Below are positions 54,972 to 62,588 of a stretch of DNA of 64,000 nt, piece by piece. Source of the stretch: Rhodopirellula islandica (GTDB taxonomy: Bacteria; Planctomycetota; Planctomycetia; Pirellulales; Pirellulaceae); NCBI RefSeq assembly GCF_001027925.1, contig NZ_LECT01000028.1:124001-188000 (forward strand), given 5' to 3'. Positions within the stretch are counted from its first letter, which is position 1. Each line of letters begins with the position of its first letter. Under the pieces are notes generated by a model. The model worked only from the letters and a program-made list of their open reading frames with translations, searched no databases and was not told the DNA's origin. The translations under genes were made by a program, and so were the position numbers.

Positions 54972-55391
54972 TCAATCTAGGTCGACAAAATCGATTGGTG
55001 CGTCAATGTCCGGATGCAAACTTTGATGAACGGGGCATTTCCGTGCCGCCGCAATCAGTCGATCTCGCATCTCGGGTAGCAATTCCAAACCTGCCGGAAA
55101 CGCAACCCGAGTTTTGAGGCTGGCAATTCGGCGAACCGGAGTGCTGGCCATTTCCTTTTCGACGCGAATGGTTGTTCCACTCAAGTCAAGCTCGTGCCGA
55201 TCCGCCACCAATCCCATGATTGTCATCACGCAAGTCCCCAATGCGGTGGCAACCAAATCGGACGGAGAAAATGAGGCACCGCGTCCACCGTTGTCGGTGG
55301 GCGCGTCAGTGAGCAGTTGAGTCCCGCTGGGCCCGTGAGTGGCTTCGCAGTGAAGTTGACCTTGATAAACCGCAGTGATTTCAACGGACAT
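54972..55391 (-). CDS. OsmC family peroxiredoxin-like protein
   Basis: OsmC/Ohr proteins reduce organic hydroperoxides with a pair of reactive Cys residues and lie in the cytoplasm. This 139-residue protein shows GGRGASFSPSDLVATALGTC (Cys 54) and ARKCPVHQSL (Cys 119), and a core strand DLSGTTIRVEKEM. This is the OsmC-like (YhfA) branch rather than Ohr, judged from PVH after the second Cys. The ATG at 55391 follows no obvious ribosome binding site. It is 87 bases upstream of the ketosynthase homologue on the same strand, so the two may share a transcript. Confidence 0.9.
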   Translation of the reverse strand: MSVEITAVYQGQLHCEATHGPSGTQLLTDAPTDNGGRGASFSPSDLVATALGTCVMTIMGLVADRHELDLSGTTIRVEKEMASTPVRRIASLKTRVAFPAGLELLPEMRDRLIAAARKCPVHQSLHPDIDAPIDFVDLD

Positions 55392-55438
55392 GCGTCACTT
55401 TTAATCAGAACGAGGAACACGGAGGGAGCAAACGCTCA

Positions 55439-55474
55439 AAAAAAAACGCGGGCGGAAACAAAGTTCCGCCCGCG
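55439..55474 (-). terminator. Rho-independent terminator of the MFS gene
   Basis: On the minus strand CGCGGGCGGAA pairs exactly with TTCCGCCCGCG around six bases and is followed by eight T residues. It lies about 50 bases past the stop of the MFS transporter gene. Confidence 0.88.
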
Positions 55475-55522
55475 AGTTTGGTGGGAAGCTTCCGGTTGTT
55501 CAACCGGTCGAGCATCCGCAGG

Positions 55523-57043
55523 TCAGGCTGGAGCTTCCGCTTCCAGTTCCGCAACCAACTCTTCATTTTCATGCTTGGGAGCTTTGAAGCCGACCAGCAA
55601 GATCAGGTAGAGGACTGCCATCGTGCAAGGCACCAAAGCGGTCACACGCAGAGCCATTCGGCTGCCATACAACGTTGCGACTGAAACAGGTTCGCTGTCG
55701 ACTACCGCGAATTCCTTGTTGGTTTCCCACCAAGTGTATTGCTTTCGCAATTCTTCGTATTTGGGGTCGTCCCAGTCTTCGCCAGCCAATTCCCGGTCCG
55801 CTTCGATCGCGGCTCCCGAGTCCTGGATCATCTTGGACTTGGCTCCATCCAGACCGGTGATGGCGGGGAAGACCAAGAACTGGTTCTCATTGGGAGCCTT
55901 GACCCGCTCAAACGTTTCCGGAGCGGCTTGTTCCAACTGCTGAGAAGCGTAGTAATCCTGTTTGTAACCAATGCCGGGACCGCCCAACAAACCTGCCGAG
56001 AGCATTCCGACGCAGCCCATGATTGCCATGCCGACGGTGGCACTGTTGGGATAACGTTCGCCCAGGACGCCCAACATGGTTGGCCAAAGGAACGTTTTGC
56101 CCACGGCGTAAACCGAAGCGGCCAAGAACATGAAGCCAACGTTCGTGCCGATGCTGATCAGGTAGAGACCACAGGCACCGATGACGGCACTGACCAAGAG
56201 CAAACCAAGCGACGAAATCCGGTGGACAATGGGGCCAGCGAAGAATCGCAAGATCGTCATCAACAAGGACGTGTAGATGAACAGGGTCGTTCCGGTGCTT
56301 TCGCTGTTCAGGATGCTGCCGGTGATCTTATTGATCCAGCTGTCGGTGCCGAGTTCAACGTATCCAACGCAAGCGTGAGCGAGCAGCAAGATCAGGAAGA
56401 ACGGGCCGATCAGGCGACCAATCATGCCACCGTAAGAGATGTTGCCGCCCTGGGCAGCAGTTTGCGGGAACGTTTCCGTCAAAACGATGAACCCATAGAT
56501 CAAAACAGGGATCAAGAACGCCGCCATCAAGATTTCCCAAGCGACAATGCTGGAGGCAAACACGATCAGTCCGCCGAGCACCAAACCAGCTGGCCAGCCG
56601 GCGTGCAGAATGTTGAGGTAGTGCGTCTTTTGATCAGGGAACAAGGTTGCCGTCAGCGGGTTGATCACCGCCTCGCAAATCCCATTTCCGACCGCAAAAA
56701 TAAACATCGACCAGTACAGAATGGCGTAGACGGCGTCCTTGCCGCTGGCGTTGAACACCGGCGTCGCCATGAACAACATTGCTGCCGAAACAACGTGACA
56801 CACAAGTGCCGCCATCAGCAACTTTTTGTATCCGATCACGTCGATCAAGAAGCCTGCGAACAGAATCACGACCCCGAAGCCGACCAAACCACCACCGGTG
56901 ATCTGTCCGAGTTCCGTCATGGTGAATCCGTATTGGCCAGCCCAGATCCCCAGCAAACCCCCGCGAACCCCAAACCCGATCCCAGCGGCGATGAGGGTTA
57001 GAATTCCAGCGATTAGCAGTTTCTTGCGATTGTCCATCGGCAT
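55523..57043 (-). CDS. MFS transporter with a large inserted loop
   Basis: A 506-residue inner-membrane transporter of the major facilitator superfamily with 12 or so TM helices. Hallmarks are GFGVRGGLLGIWAGQYGFT, GQITGGGLVGFGVVILFAGFLIDVIGYKKLL (the loop 2-3 motif with GYKK), NGICEAVINPLTATLFPDQKT, and LHAGWPAGLVLGG. Between the tenth and eleventh helices is a polar insert of about 110 residues (about 360-465) with QQLEQAAPETFERV, DRELAGEDWDDPKYEELRKQ and WWETNKEF. The C-terminus is acidic. ATG 57043 and ATG 57037 are both possible; AAGAG fits the latter better. Substrate not predictable; sugar transport is one option. Confidence 0.88.
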   Translation of the reverse strand: MPMDNRKKLLIAGILTLIAAGIGFGVRGGLLGIWAGQYGFTMTELGQITGGGLVGFGVVILFAGFLIDVIGYKKLLMAALVCHVVSAAMLFMATPVFNASGKDAVYAILYWSMFIFAVGNGICEAVINPLTATLFPDQKTHYLNILHAGWPAGLVLGGLIVFASSIVAWEILMAAFLIPVLIYGFIVLTETFPQTAAQGGNISYGGMIGRLIGPFFLILLLAHACVGYVELGTDSWINKITGSILNSESTGTTLFIYTSLLMTILRFFAGPIVHRISSLGLLLVSAVIGACGLYLISIGTNVGFMFLAASVYAVGKTFLWPTMLGVLGERYPNSATVGMAIMGCVGMLSAGLLGGPGIGYKQDYYASQQLEQAAPETFERVKAPNENQFLVFPAITGLDGAKSKMIQDSGAAIEADRELAGEDWDDPKYEELRKQYTWWETNKEFAVVDSEPVSVATLYGSRMALRVTALVPCTMAVLYLILLVGFKAPKHENEELVAELEAEAPA

Positions 57044-57599
57044 CTCTTGGGAAGATTGTAGGGGGGATTAAACGGCTGTTGACGCCAGGATTGCGGCAGT
57101 ATAGTTGCATTTCGATTCGCGAGGAATCGGTCTTGAGCGGCATAAAATCAGTCCGCTGCGACTCAGCTGTCGTTCTCGGAGCAAAATCGTTCTGTTCGAT
57201 TCAAGTTGCCACGTCGAGCACGCCACCGCGCGAGTTCAGGTTCACAGCCAGCGCGCGATCCTCCTGTGGAAGCCTCCGACTCCCCGGCTTTTGCCCAACC
57301 GGAACCACCGTTGCGGCCGACACAAGCCGAACGTTTTAACAACCTCTGATTTCTGGGGCTGGAATTGGTCGAAACCATTTGTGACCACCTCCCGACCGAT
57401 CTCTCCCCGCGTCGTTGTAGGCATCACACTTGGAATGACGTTTGTCGTCGTTGACTCCAAAGCGTTCCGTTCACTGGCACCTCCCATTTGCCACTGAACA
57501 ACAGGGAACGCGTTCGGGTTGATGACGAGCATCGTCGCAGTGATGCATCGACTCGTGATTTGTCGGAACCACCTCCCTTTCCCGACCGGATCGCCACCG
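57044..57599. other. Long intergenic region before the sigma factor gene
   Basis: There is no credible gene in this region. A plus-strand frame at 57105-57497 has no recognisable domain and strongly basic, irregular composition, so I reject it. The MFS and sigma factor promoters must lie here; I cannot assign them. Confidence 0.5.
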
Positions 57600-58505
57600 A
57601 TGACATTATCCGAATCTCTGGAGCAGGACGAACTCTCGCTGCTGAAAAAGAGTCGCCGCAAAACGCCGACACGCCGAAGTGAAGCGGCTCAGTCGCCCTT
57701 GGAAACGTACCTTCGCGAAATCAACGAAACCCCGTTGTTGTGCGCCGCGGAAGAACTCGAACTCGCGGCCCGCATCGCTCAAGGCGACGTGATGGCTCGC
57801 GACCAAATGGTTCGTGCAAACCTGCGGTTGGTCGTGAACATCTCGCGTGGTTACACGGGCAAAGGTCTCGGACTGCAGGATTTGATCGAAGAGGGGAACC
57901 TGGGGTTGTTGCGTGCGGTCGAAGGGTTTGACCCAATCCACGGGACTCGGTTCAGCACCTATGCAAGTTACTGGATCAAGCAGTCCATCAAACGGGCGCT
58001 CATCAACTCAGCCAAAACCATTCGCATTCCAGCGTACATGGTGGAGTTGTTGAGCAAGTGGCGCCGAGCGACCGCACGCTTGAACGAAGAACTGGGACGC
58101 ACGCCAACCAACGAAGAAGTGGCTCGCGTGCTCGGGTTGCCCAAGAAGAAGTTGCCGATCATTCGCAAGGCGATCAAGATCAACAACTCAACGCCGCAAA
58201 GCGATCAGACCGAGGCGGGATGGTCGTTGGGCGACATGGTGCAGGACGATCGACTGAAGGCTCCTGACGAGGAGATGCTCGATCACGACATCCTCAAACA
58301 CGCGATGAGTTTGCTGGGGGACTTGGAAGAACGCGAATCCACCGTTCTGAAGCTGCGGTTTGGGTTGGGCGGCGTCGAACCGATGACGTTGAAAGAAATC
58401 GGTGCTGAGCTGGGGCTGACGCGAGAACGAGTTCGCCAGATCGAAACGGAAGCCTTGCGTCGTTTAGCCGATGGGTTGACGGATCCCCGCGATCGCGGTT
58501 TCTAA
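57600..58505 (+). CDS. Sigma-70 family factor (RpoD/RpoS-like, no region 1.1)
   Basis: A 301-residue RNA polymerase sigma factor. Region 1.2 is SPLETYLREINETPLLCAAE. Region 2 is full: RDQMVRANLRLVVNISRGY, then LIEEGNLGLLRAVEGFDP and FSTYASYWIKQSIKRAL, which contact core and the -10 box. Region 3 follows, and region 4 ends with the helix-turn-helix TLKEIGAELGLTRERVRQIE for the -35 box. It lacks the acidic region 1.1 of a vegetative sigma and is short, so it may be a group 2 factor. The frame extends to 57519; ATG 57600 starts MTLSESLEQ. Its TAA stop is part of the 129-bp element at 58502. Confidence 0.9.
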   Translation: MTLSESLEQDELSLLKKSRRKTPTRRSEAAQSPLETYLREINETPLLCAAEELELAARIAQGDVMARDQMVRANLRLVVNISRGYTGKGLGLQDLIEEGNLGLLRAVEGFDPIHGTRFSTYASYWIKQSIKRALINSAKTIRIPAYMVELLSKWRRATARLNEELGRTPTNEEVARVLGLPKKKLPIIRKAIKINNSTPQSDQTEAGWSLGDMVQDDRLKAPDEEMLDHDILKHAMSLLGDLEERESTVLKLRFGLGGVEPMTLKEIGAELGLTRERVRQIETEALRRLADGLTDPRDRGF

Positions 58506-58630
58506 GCAGGTACGCAGGTGTCATCGGGTATGTGAGCCGTTGGCGTTAGCCACGGTTTTCACGCGCAACCGGGGCGAACGCCCAAACGGCTCACATGGTT
58601 GTGCCCGATCATTCCAGCCGATCTGCTTAG
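58502..58630 (+). repeat. 129-bp inverted-repeat element, copy 2
   Basis: Same length and ends as copy 1 in reverse complement (CTAAGCAGGT at the start; CTGCTTAG at the end, with the last arm carrying one change). The internal hairpin is TGTGAGCCG to CGGCTCACA. The TAA in CTAAG is the sigma factor stop codon (58503-58505), in the same phase as in cstA. Confidence 0.85.
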
Positions 58631-58672
58631 CAGGGTGTCACGACTTATCTTTAGGCACGACTCATCTTTCGG

Positions 58673-58738
58673 GTAGTGGACGAGGCCACGAGTCCTGAAC
58701 TGGCGTCAAATCCAAGGACTCGTGGCCTCGTCCACTAC
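58673..58738. repeat. Hairpin repeat, GTAGTGGACGAGGC family, copy 2
   Basis: Perfect 23-base arms GTAGTGGACGAGGCCACGAG...CTCGTGGCCTCGTCCACTAC with a 20-base loop. Copy 1 at 13612-13670 has the same arms with small changes. It lies 43 bases after copy 2 of the 129-bp element. Confidence 0.8.
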
Positions 58739-58832
58739 GATCAACCCTCACTTTTAGCTGTGACAGACCACTAAGCAGCTCGTCCAAAACTTGTCGCTCG
58801 GTGGCCCCCACCGGGCGACAGGATCCTGTCGT

Positions 58833-59387
58833 TTACAGCGACGTTGATCGAGCTTCGATCCGTTTCAAAATGTCACGGATCTCGGTCAGCGTCGCTTGGA
58901 CGTTCGTATCCACTATCCCATCCGGTTCCGCTGCCGCGGTCAAACGAGCGGGCTCGCCGCCGGTCACCATGTCGCGTTGCTTCAACACCGCATCGCGAAA
59001 AGACCGGCCATTTCGGATGCCGGTCAGTCGGACCAACGAACCTGGTCCCGATTGACCAGCCGTCTCGACGCTGACGGCTTCCAAATCGAGCGACCGCATG
59101 ATCGGCCCTTGGACCAACCCCAAGTCGGTGATCCGATCCAGCGGCACCGTCTTCTCTTGCCGGACCAGAACACCACGGCTGACTTTCAGCGTTCGCTCGG
59201 TCAGCGTGCAGCGGTGACTCTTCAGATACAGCCCCGAAATGTACCAAGCCAGCGGAGCGATCAACGGCAACAGCGGGATCAGGAAGATTGTCAAAAACGT
59301 GGTCAGAACCGCACTGATCAACCAATACACTCTGACTTTGGGATTGAATTCCGCTTCCCAAAGGACGGTTTCGTCGGTGTCATTCAT
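58833..59387 (-). CDS. PH domain (bPH2/YdbS-like) membrane protein
   Basis: A 184-residue membrane protein of the YdbS type (bacterial PH domain 2). The N-terminal part has a start motif (VLWEAEFNPKVRVYWLI) and two TM helices (VLTTFLTIFLIPLLPLIAPLAWY). The bPH2 core follows: HRCTLTERTLKVSRGVLVRQEKTVPLDRITDLGLVQGPIMR, and LEAVSVETAGQSG as the second strand block. The end holds a helix (IRDILKRIEAR). Such proteins may bind lipids or membrane partners; no enzyme activity is known to me. The ATG at 59387 is the first in frame. It is monocistronic, with repeats on both sides. Confidence 0.88.
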   Translation of the reverse strand: MNDTDETVLWEAEFNPKVRVYWLISAVLTTFLTIFLIPLLPLIAPLAWYISGLYLKSHRCTLTERTLKVSRGVLVRQEKTVPLDRITDLGLVQGPIMRSLDLEAVSVETAGQSGPGSLVRLTGIRNGRSFRDAVLKQRDMVTGGEPARLTAAAEPDGIVDTNVQATLTEIRDILKRIEARSTSL

Positions 59388-59551
59388 CGTTGTGATCAGC
59401 CAATTTCAGGAGGCGAGTGTCATACCCAACGCTCTTCGGACACGAACGCCCGATCTTGGCAACACTTCGTCGATTCCGCGTGAGAAACCCCAGGTTGCTT
59501 GAAGGGTTTCCGCAACCGACGCCTCCCCTGAAACAAAGGAGGCCGTGCAGT

Positions 59552-59593
59552 ATTTGAAATGCTGTGCCAGTAACGCCTTGAGAACCCCGCCCG
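59552..59593 (+). repeat. GCTGTGCCAGTAACGCC repeat, copy 2
   Basis: TTTGAAATGCTGTGCCAGTAACGCCTTGAGAACCCCGCCCG, matching 37751-37791 almost base for base over about 38 positions. It is followed by GAGGTCGCGCCGTTTTGAAGTGCCGTG, related to 42640-42711. Confidence 0.7.
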
Positions 59594-59768
59594 CGCAGAG
59601 GTCGCGCCGTTTTGAAGTGCCGTGCTCGCAAGGTTGAATTCACCCTCCTGAACGCAGTTGGGGAGGGTCGGAATGCGAGCGTTCAGCGAGAATTCCGGGG
59701 AGGGCTGTCCGCGCCGTTTCCCATGCCCGGCCCTCACCCTCGCGTACGCCTGAACGGCGTCGCTTGAC

Positions 59769-59797
59769 CGATCTCCGATCTCCGATCTCCGATCTCC
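59769..59797 (+). repeat. Four-copy 7-bp tandem repeat
   Basis: CGATCTC is repeated four times in a row, followed by a C. Short tandem arrays like this can vary in copy number between strains. Confidence 0.75.
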
Positions 59798-59874
59798 CAA
59801 ACTTCGTTTCGGGAGAGGTACGCCAATGCAGAAACCCGCCCAAACGCAGCACCAGAAAACGGCACGGCTTCCAT

Positions 59875-60975
59875 TCAAGGGAGAGGACGATCCGGCATTT
59901 CGCGTTTCATGTGTTCAAATGCTTTGGGCGTCGCCAACCGTCCACGCCGAGTCCGCACCAACAGTTCGCTTCGCAACAAGAACGGTTCGACTTCGTCTTC
60001 GAGCGTGTCCGAGCTGACGTTCATCGTGTGGGCGATCGCGTCCAAGCCCGCTGGCCCGCCCAGGAAAACTCGCATCAGCGTGTCCAAGTAGTTGCGATCT
60101 TGTTTGTCGAGCCCCAGATGATCGATGCCGATCATGTCCAACGCCGCTTCGCAGATTCTCGCTTCCACGTTGCCATTCGCTTTGCTTTGAGCGTAGTCCC
60201 GCACCCAGAGCAAGCGGTTGTTCGCCAACCGAGGTGTGCTGCGACTTCGATCCGCGATGACTCCCGCCGAGATTGGGTCGACCTCGATGTTCAGCTTCTT
60301 CGAATTGCGCTGAACAATCTCCGCCAACTCGTTTCGCGTGTACCAGCCAAGGTGCTCACGGATTTGGAACCGATCTCGCAGGGGAGCGGTCAACATCCCG
60401 GCTCGGGTGGTCGCCCCGATCAACGTGAACGGTTCCAAACTCAGGTTCAAGGTTCGCGCGTTGACCCCTTCGCCGAGCACAATGTCGATTCGAAAATCTT
60501 CCATCGCGGTGTACAGGTACTCTTCGATCGCTCGAGGAACGCGGTGAATTTCATCGATGAACAGCACCGAACCTCGCGAAACGTTCGTCAGGTACGGCAG
60601 CAAATCTCGCGGGGCTTTCAACCCGGCCCCGTTGGCCATTTGGACCGTCGTGTTCATTTCGGAGGGGATCACGGTCGCAAACGTGGTCTTCCCCAGCCCC
60701 GGCGGCCCATCGAACAGAATGTGTCCCAGCGGTTCGCCACGCACCTGAGCCGCATCGATGGCGATTCGCAATCGTTCGATCACGTCCTGCTGCCCCACCA
60801 TCTCGGCCATGCGTTGCGGGCGGAGGGTGACATCCGGATCAGGACCTCGATCGGGCTCCTCCCCGCCATCAGCGATGCTGTTGGTTGGCGGTGGCCCATC
60901 CTCAGGCGGATCCCCGCCAGGGTCAGGATTCGATTGTTGGTAAATTGCTTCGCGAGCCATCAGGCGATCAATCAA
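59875..60975 (-). CDS. ruvB: Holliday junction branch migration ATPase RuvB
   Basis: RuvB is the hexameric AAA+ motor that moves Holliday junctions with RuvA during recombination. The 366-residue protein has an N-terminal extension of about 45 residues rich in Pro, Asp and Gly (NPDPGGDPPEDGPPP), then LRPQRMAEMVGQQDVIERL, Walker A GPPGLGKTT (90-98), Walker B VLFIDEIHR (about 137-145), the sensor GATTRAGMLTAPLRDRF with its arginine finger, and the C-terminal winged helix (LGGPAGLDAIAH and VEPFLLRSELLVRTRRGRLAT). The block RSRSTPRLANNRLLWVRDYA varies the usual RGTPRIANRLLRRVRD. The start is TTG or ATG at 60975; ATG 60960 is an alternative. No ruvA or ruvC is nearby. Divergent from the ECF sigma gene. 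Confidence 0.95.
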   Translation of the reverse strand: MIDRLMAREAIYQQSNPDPGGDPPEDGPPPTNSIADGGEEPDRGPDPDVTLRPQRMAEMVGQQDVIERLRIAIDAAQVRGEPLGHILFDGPPGLGKTTFATVIPSEMNTTVQMANGAGLKAPRDLLPYLTNVSRGSVLFIDEIHRVPRAIEEYLYTAMEDFRIDIVLGEGVNARTLNLSLEPFTLIGATTRAGMLTAPLRDRFQIREHLGWYTRNELAEIVQRNSKKLNIEVDPISAGVIADRSRSTPRLANNRLLWVRDYAQSKANGNVEARICEAALDMIGIDHLGLDKQDRNYLDTLMRVFLGGPAGLDAIAHTMNVSSDTLEDEVEPFLLRSELLVRTRRGRLATPKAFEHMKREMPDRPLP

Positions 60976-61087
60976 ACGGTTTCAGGCAATGAAATGTGTC
61001 CGGGACGTCTCCAATCCGCCCGGAAAGTTCTGCTACTGTAACGGTCCGCTGGCAACCCGCGAAGCGACAAACCCAATCGAACCAACG

Positions 61088-61732
61088 ATGACGTCCCCCG
61101 ATCCATCCGATCTCGACCCGCCTGAGCCCCACGATTCACGGGCTTCGGACCACGCTGCCGCCGATCCGGCTTTCTCCGCCGAATCGTCGAATCGGGCCGA
61201 GGAGATCGCCCAGTACGAGCCGTATTTGCGGATGTTGGCTCGAATGCAAATGCGAGCCAACTACAAAGCCAAATTGGGCGCATCTGACATCGTCCAGCAA
61301 ACCATGTTGCAAGCGGTCGCCGCCGTCGATCAATATCGCGGCACCACGGAAGCCGAGTGGCGGGCCTGGTTGCGGAAGATTCTGGTGCGGCAAATGTGCC
61401 ACCTGGATCGCGACCTGCACCGCGACAAACGAGACATCCGCCGCGAACAGTCGATGGAACAACGGGTCGCTCAATCCTCCATGCGGCTGGAAGGTTTGCT
61501 GGCCGGCGATGTTGGCACCCCCAGCCAGCACGCGATGGTGGGCGAATCGCTGTTGACGTTGGCCGATGCGATCGAATCGTTGCCCGAAGCTCAGCGAGAC
61601 GCGATCTCGCTGCACTACCTGGAAGGATTGAAACTGTCCGATGTCGCCGAACGAATGGACAAAACCGCTGGATCAGTCGCGGGACTGCTGCACCGAGGCA
61701 TGAAACAATTGCGACAGAACTTCCATGAATGA
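61088..61732 (+). CDS. ECF-like sigma-70 family factor
   Basis: A 214-residue sigma factor with regions 2 and 4 only. After an acidic, Pro/Asp/Ser-rich start of about 40 residues come the region 2 block YLRMLARMQMRANYKAKLGASDIVQQTMLQAV and WLRKILVRQMCHLDRDL, then a linker (QSSMRLEGLLAGDVG), and region 4 with ALPEAQRDA-like SLPEAQRDAISLHYLEGL and the helix-turn-helix LSDVAERMDKTAGSVAGLLHRGMKQLR. This is the planctomycete ECF type with SDIVQQT. The frame opens upstream to 60989; ATG 61088 is preferred. No anti-sigma factor gene is beside it; it overlaps scpB by 8 bases. Confidence 0.85.
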   Translation: MTSPDPSDLDPPEPHDSRASDHAAADPAFSAESSNRAEEIAQYEPYLRMLARMQMRANYKAKLGASDIVQQTMLQAVAAVDQYRGTTEAEWRAWLRKILVRQMCHLDRDLHRDKRDIRREQSMEQRVAQSSMRLEGLLAGDVGTPSQHAMVGESLLTLADAIESLPEAQRDAISLHYLEGLKLSDVAERMDKTAGSVAGLLHRGMKQLRQNFHE

Positions 61733-62588
61733 GCCATCCGATTCCCCGAAAGACGAGATCCCGGAAGACGGGCCCCCTGAAAACGCAGAAGCACTCGACA
61801 ACGAGTTCGATGACGACGAGGAAGGTTTTTCGCTCGAACAACTCGGGGCCGCCTACGCCCGTGTCGCGGCCATGTCAGAAAGCGGTGACGACGCGCCCGC
61901 GGACCTGGATCCGGCCGAACTGCTGCGTGCCGAACCAGACCCCGCCCCCAGGGACGAAGAATCGGGAAACGAATTTGTCGAGGAGGATCCGGACAGCGAC
62001 GAAGCACTCGCCGTCGCGGCACAAAGTTCCGCCGATTCCGACGCCACGGCGGATCACGCCGCCACCCCAGAAGCCATCGTGGAAGCCGCCCTGTTTGTCG
62101 GGCACCCAGAAAACCTGCCGCTGACGCCTCCCCGTCTGGCCTCGATCATGCGAGGTTTTTCGCCCGAGGAAGTCGTCGAAATCATCGAGAAGCTGAATGC
62201 CTCGTACCGCACCGAACGCCAGGGCATCCGGATCGTCGAACAAGACGGCGGGTACCGCATGGTGGTGGCTCCCGAAGTGGAATCGGTCCGCGCCGCATTC
62301 ACCGGCAAAGTTCGCGAAACGCGGCTGAATCAAGCTGCCGTTGAGGTGCTTTCCCTGGTCGCTTATCAACCCGGTATCACCTCCGCACGCGTCACCGATT
62401 TGAGAGGACGCGACAGCGGCTCGTTGCTGAATCAAATGGTGCGTCGCCGGCTCGTCGAAGTCAAACGGGAACCCGGCGAGGGCACCGACAAACTGGTATC
62501 GCGATTCTATCCCGGCGAGCGATTGCTCGTTCTTTTAGGACTCGAGTCCATCGATGACTTGCCGCACGTCGAGGAAGCCAACATGTGA
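61725..62588 (+). CDS. scpB: Segregation and condensation protein B
   Basis: ScpB is the winged-helix partner of ScpA and SMC in chromosome condensation. This 287-residue protein starts with about 105 acidic, Glu/Asp/Pro-rich residues of low complexity, more than usual. The core follows: AIVEAALFVGHPENLPLTPPRLASIM, the ELNxxY helix (LNASYRTERQGIRIVEQDGGYRMVV) and a second winged helix (LNQAAVEVLSLVAYQPGITSARVTDLRGRDSGSLLNQMVRR). The core ends GERLLVLLGLESIDDLP, typical of ScpB. ATG 61725 overlaps the sigma gene by 8 bases, so translation may be coupled. The last 54 bases overlap rlmN on the other strand. No scpA is adjacent. Confidence 0.93.
   Translation: MNEPSDSPKDEIPEDGPPENAEALDNEFDDDEEGFSLEQLGAAYARVAAMSESGDDAPADLDPAELLRAEPDPAPRDEESGNEFVEEDPDSDEALAVAAQSSADSDATADHAATPEAIVEAALFVGHPENLPLTPPRLASIMRGFSPEEVVEIIEKLNASYRTERQGIRIVEQDGGYRMVVAPEVESVRAAFTGKVRETRLNQAAVEVLSLVAYQPGITSARVTDLRGRDSGSLLNQMVRRRLVEVKREPGEGTDKLVSRFYPGERLLVLLGLESIDDLPHVEEANM

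Larger units (their letters stand above)
59388..59874. other. Repeat-rich intergenic region between PH-domain gene and ruvB
   Basis: No gene is supported. It contains a copy of the GCTGTGCCAGTAACGCC repeat (59552-59593), GGGAGGGTCGGAATGCGAGCG-type GC-rich sequence and a four-copy 7-base tandem repeat (59769-59797). Small open frames read through it without conserved features. Confidence 0.55.

Noticed and set aside
57105-57497. 130-codon frame in the gap before the sigma factor
   Set aside because: Irregular basic composition, no conserved motif and no ribosome binding site.
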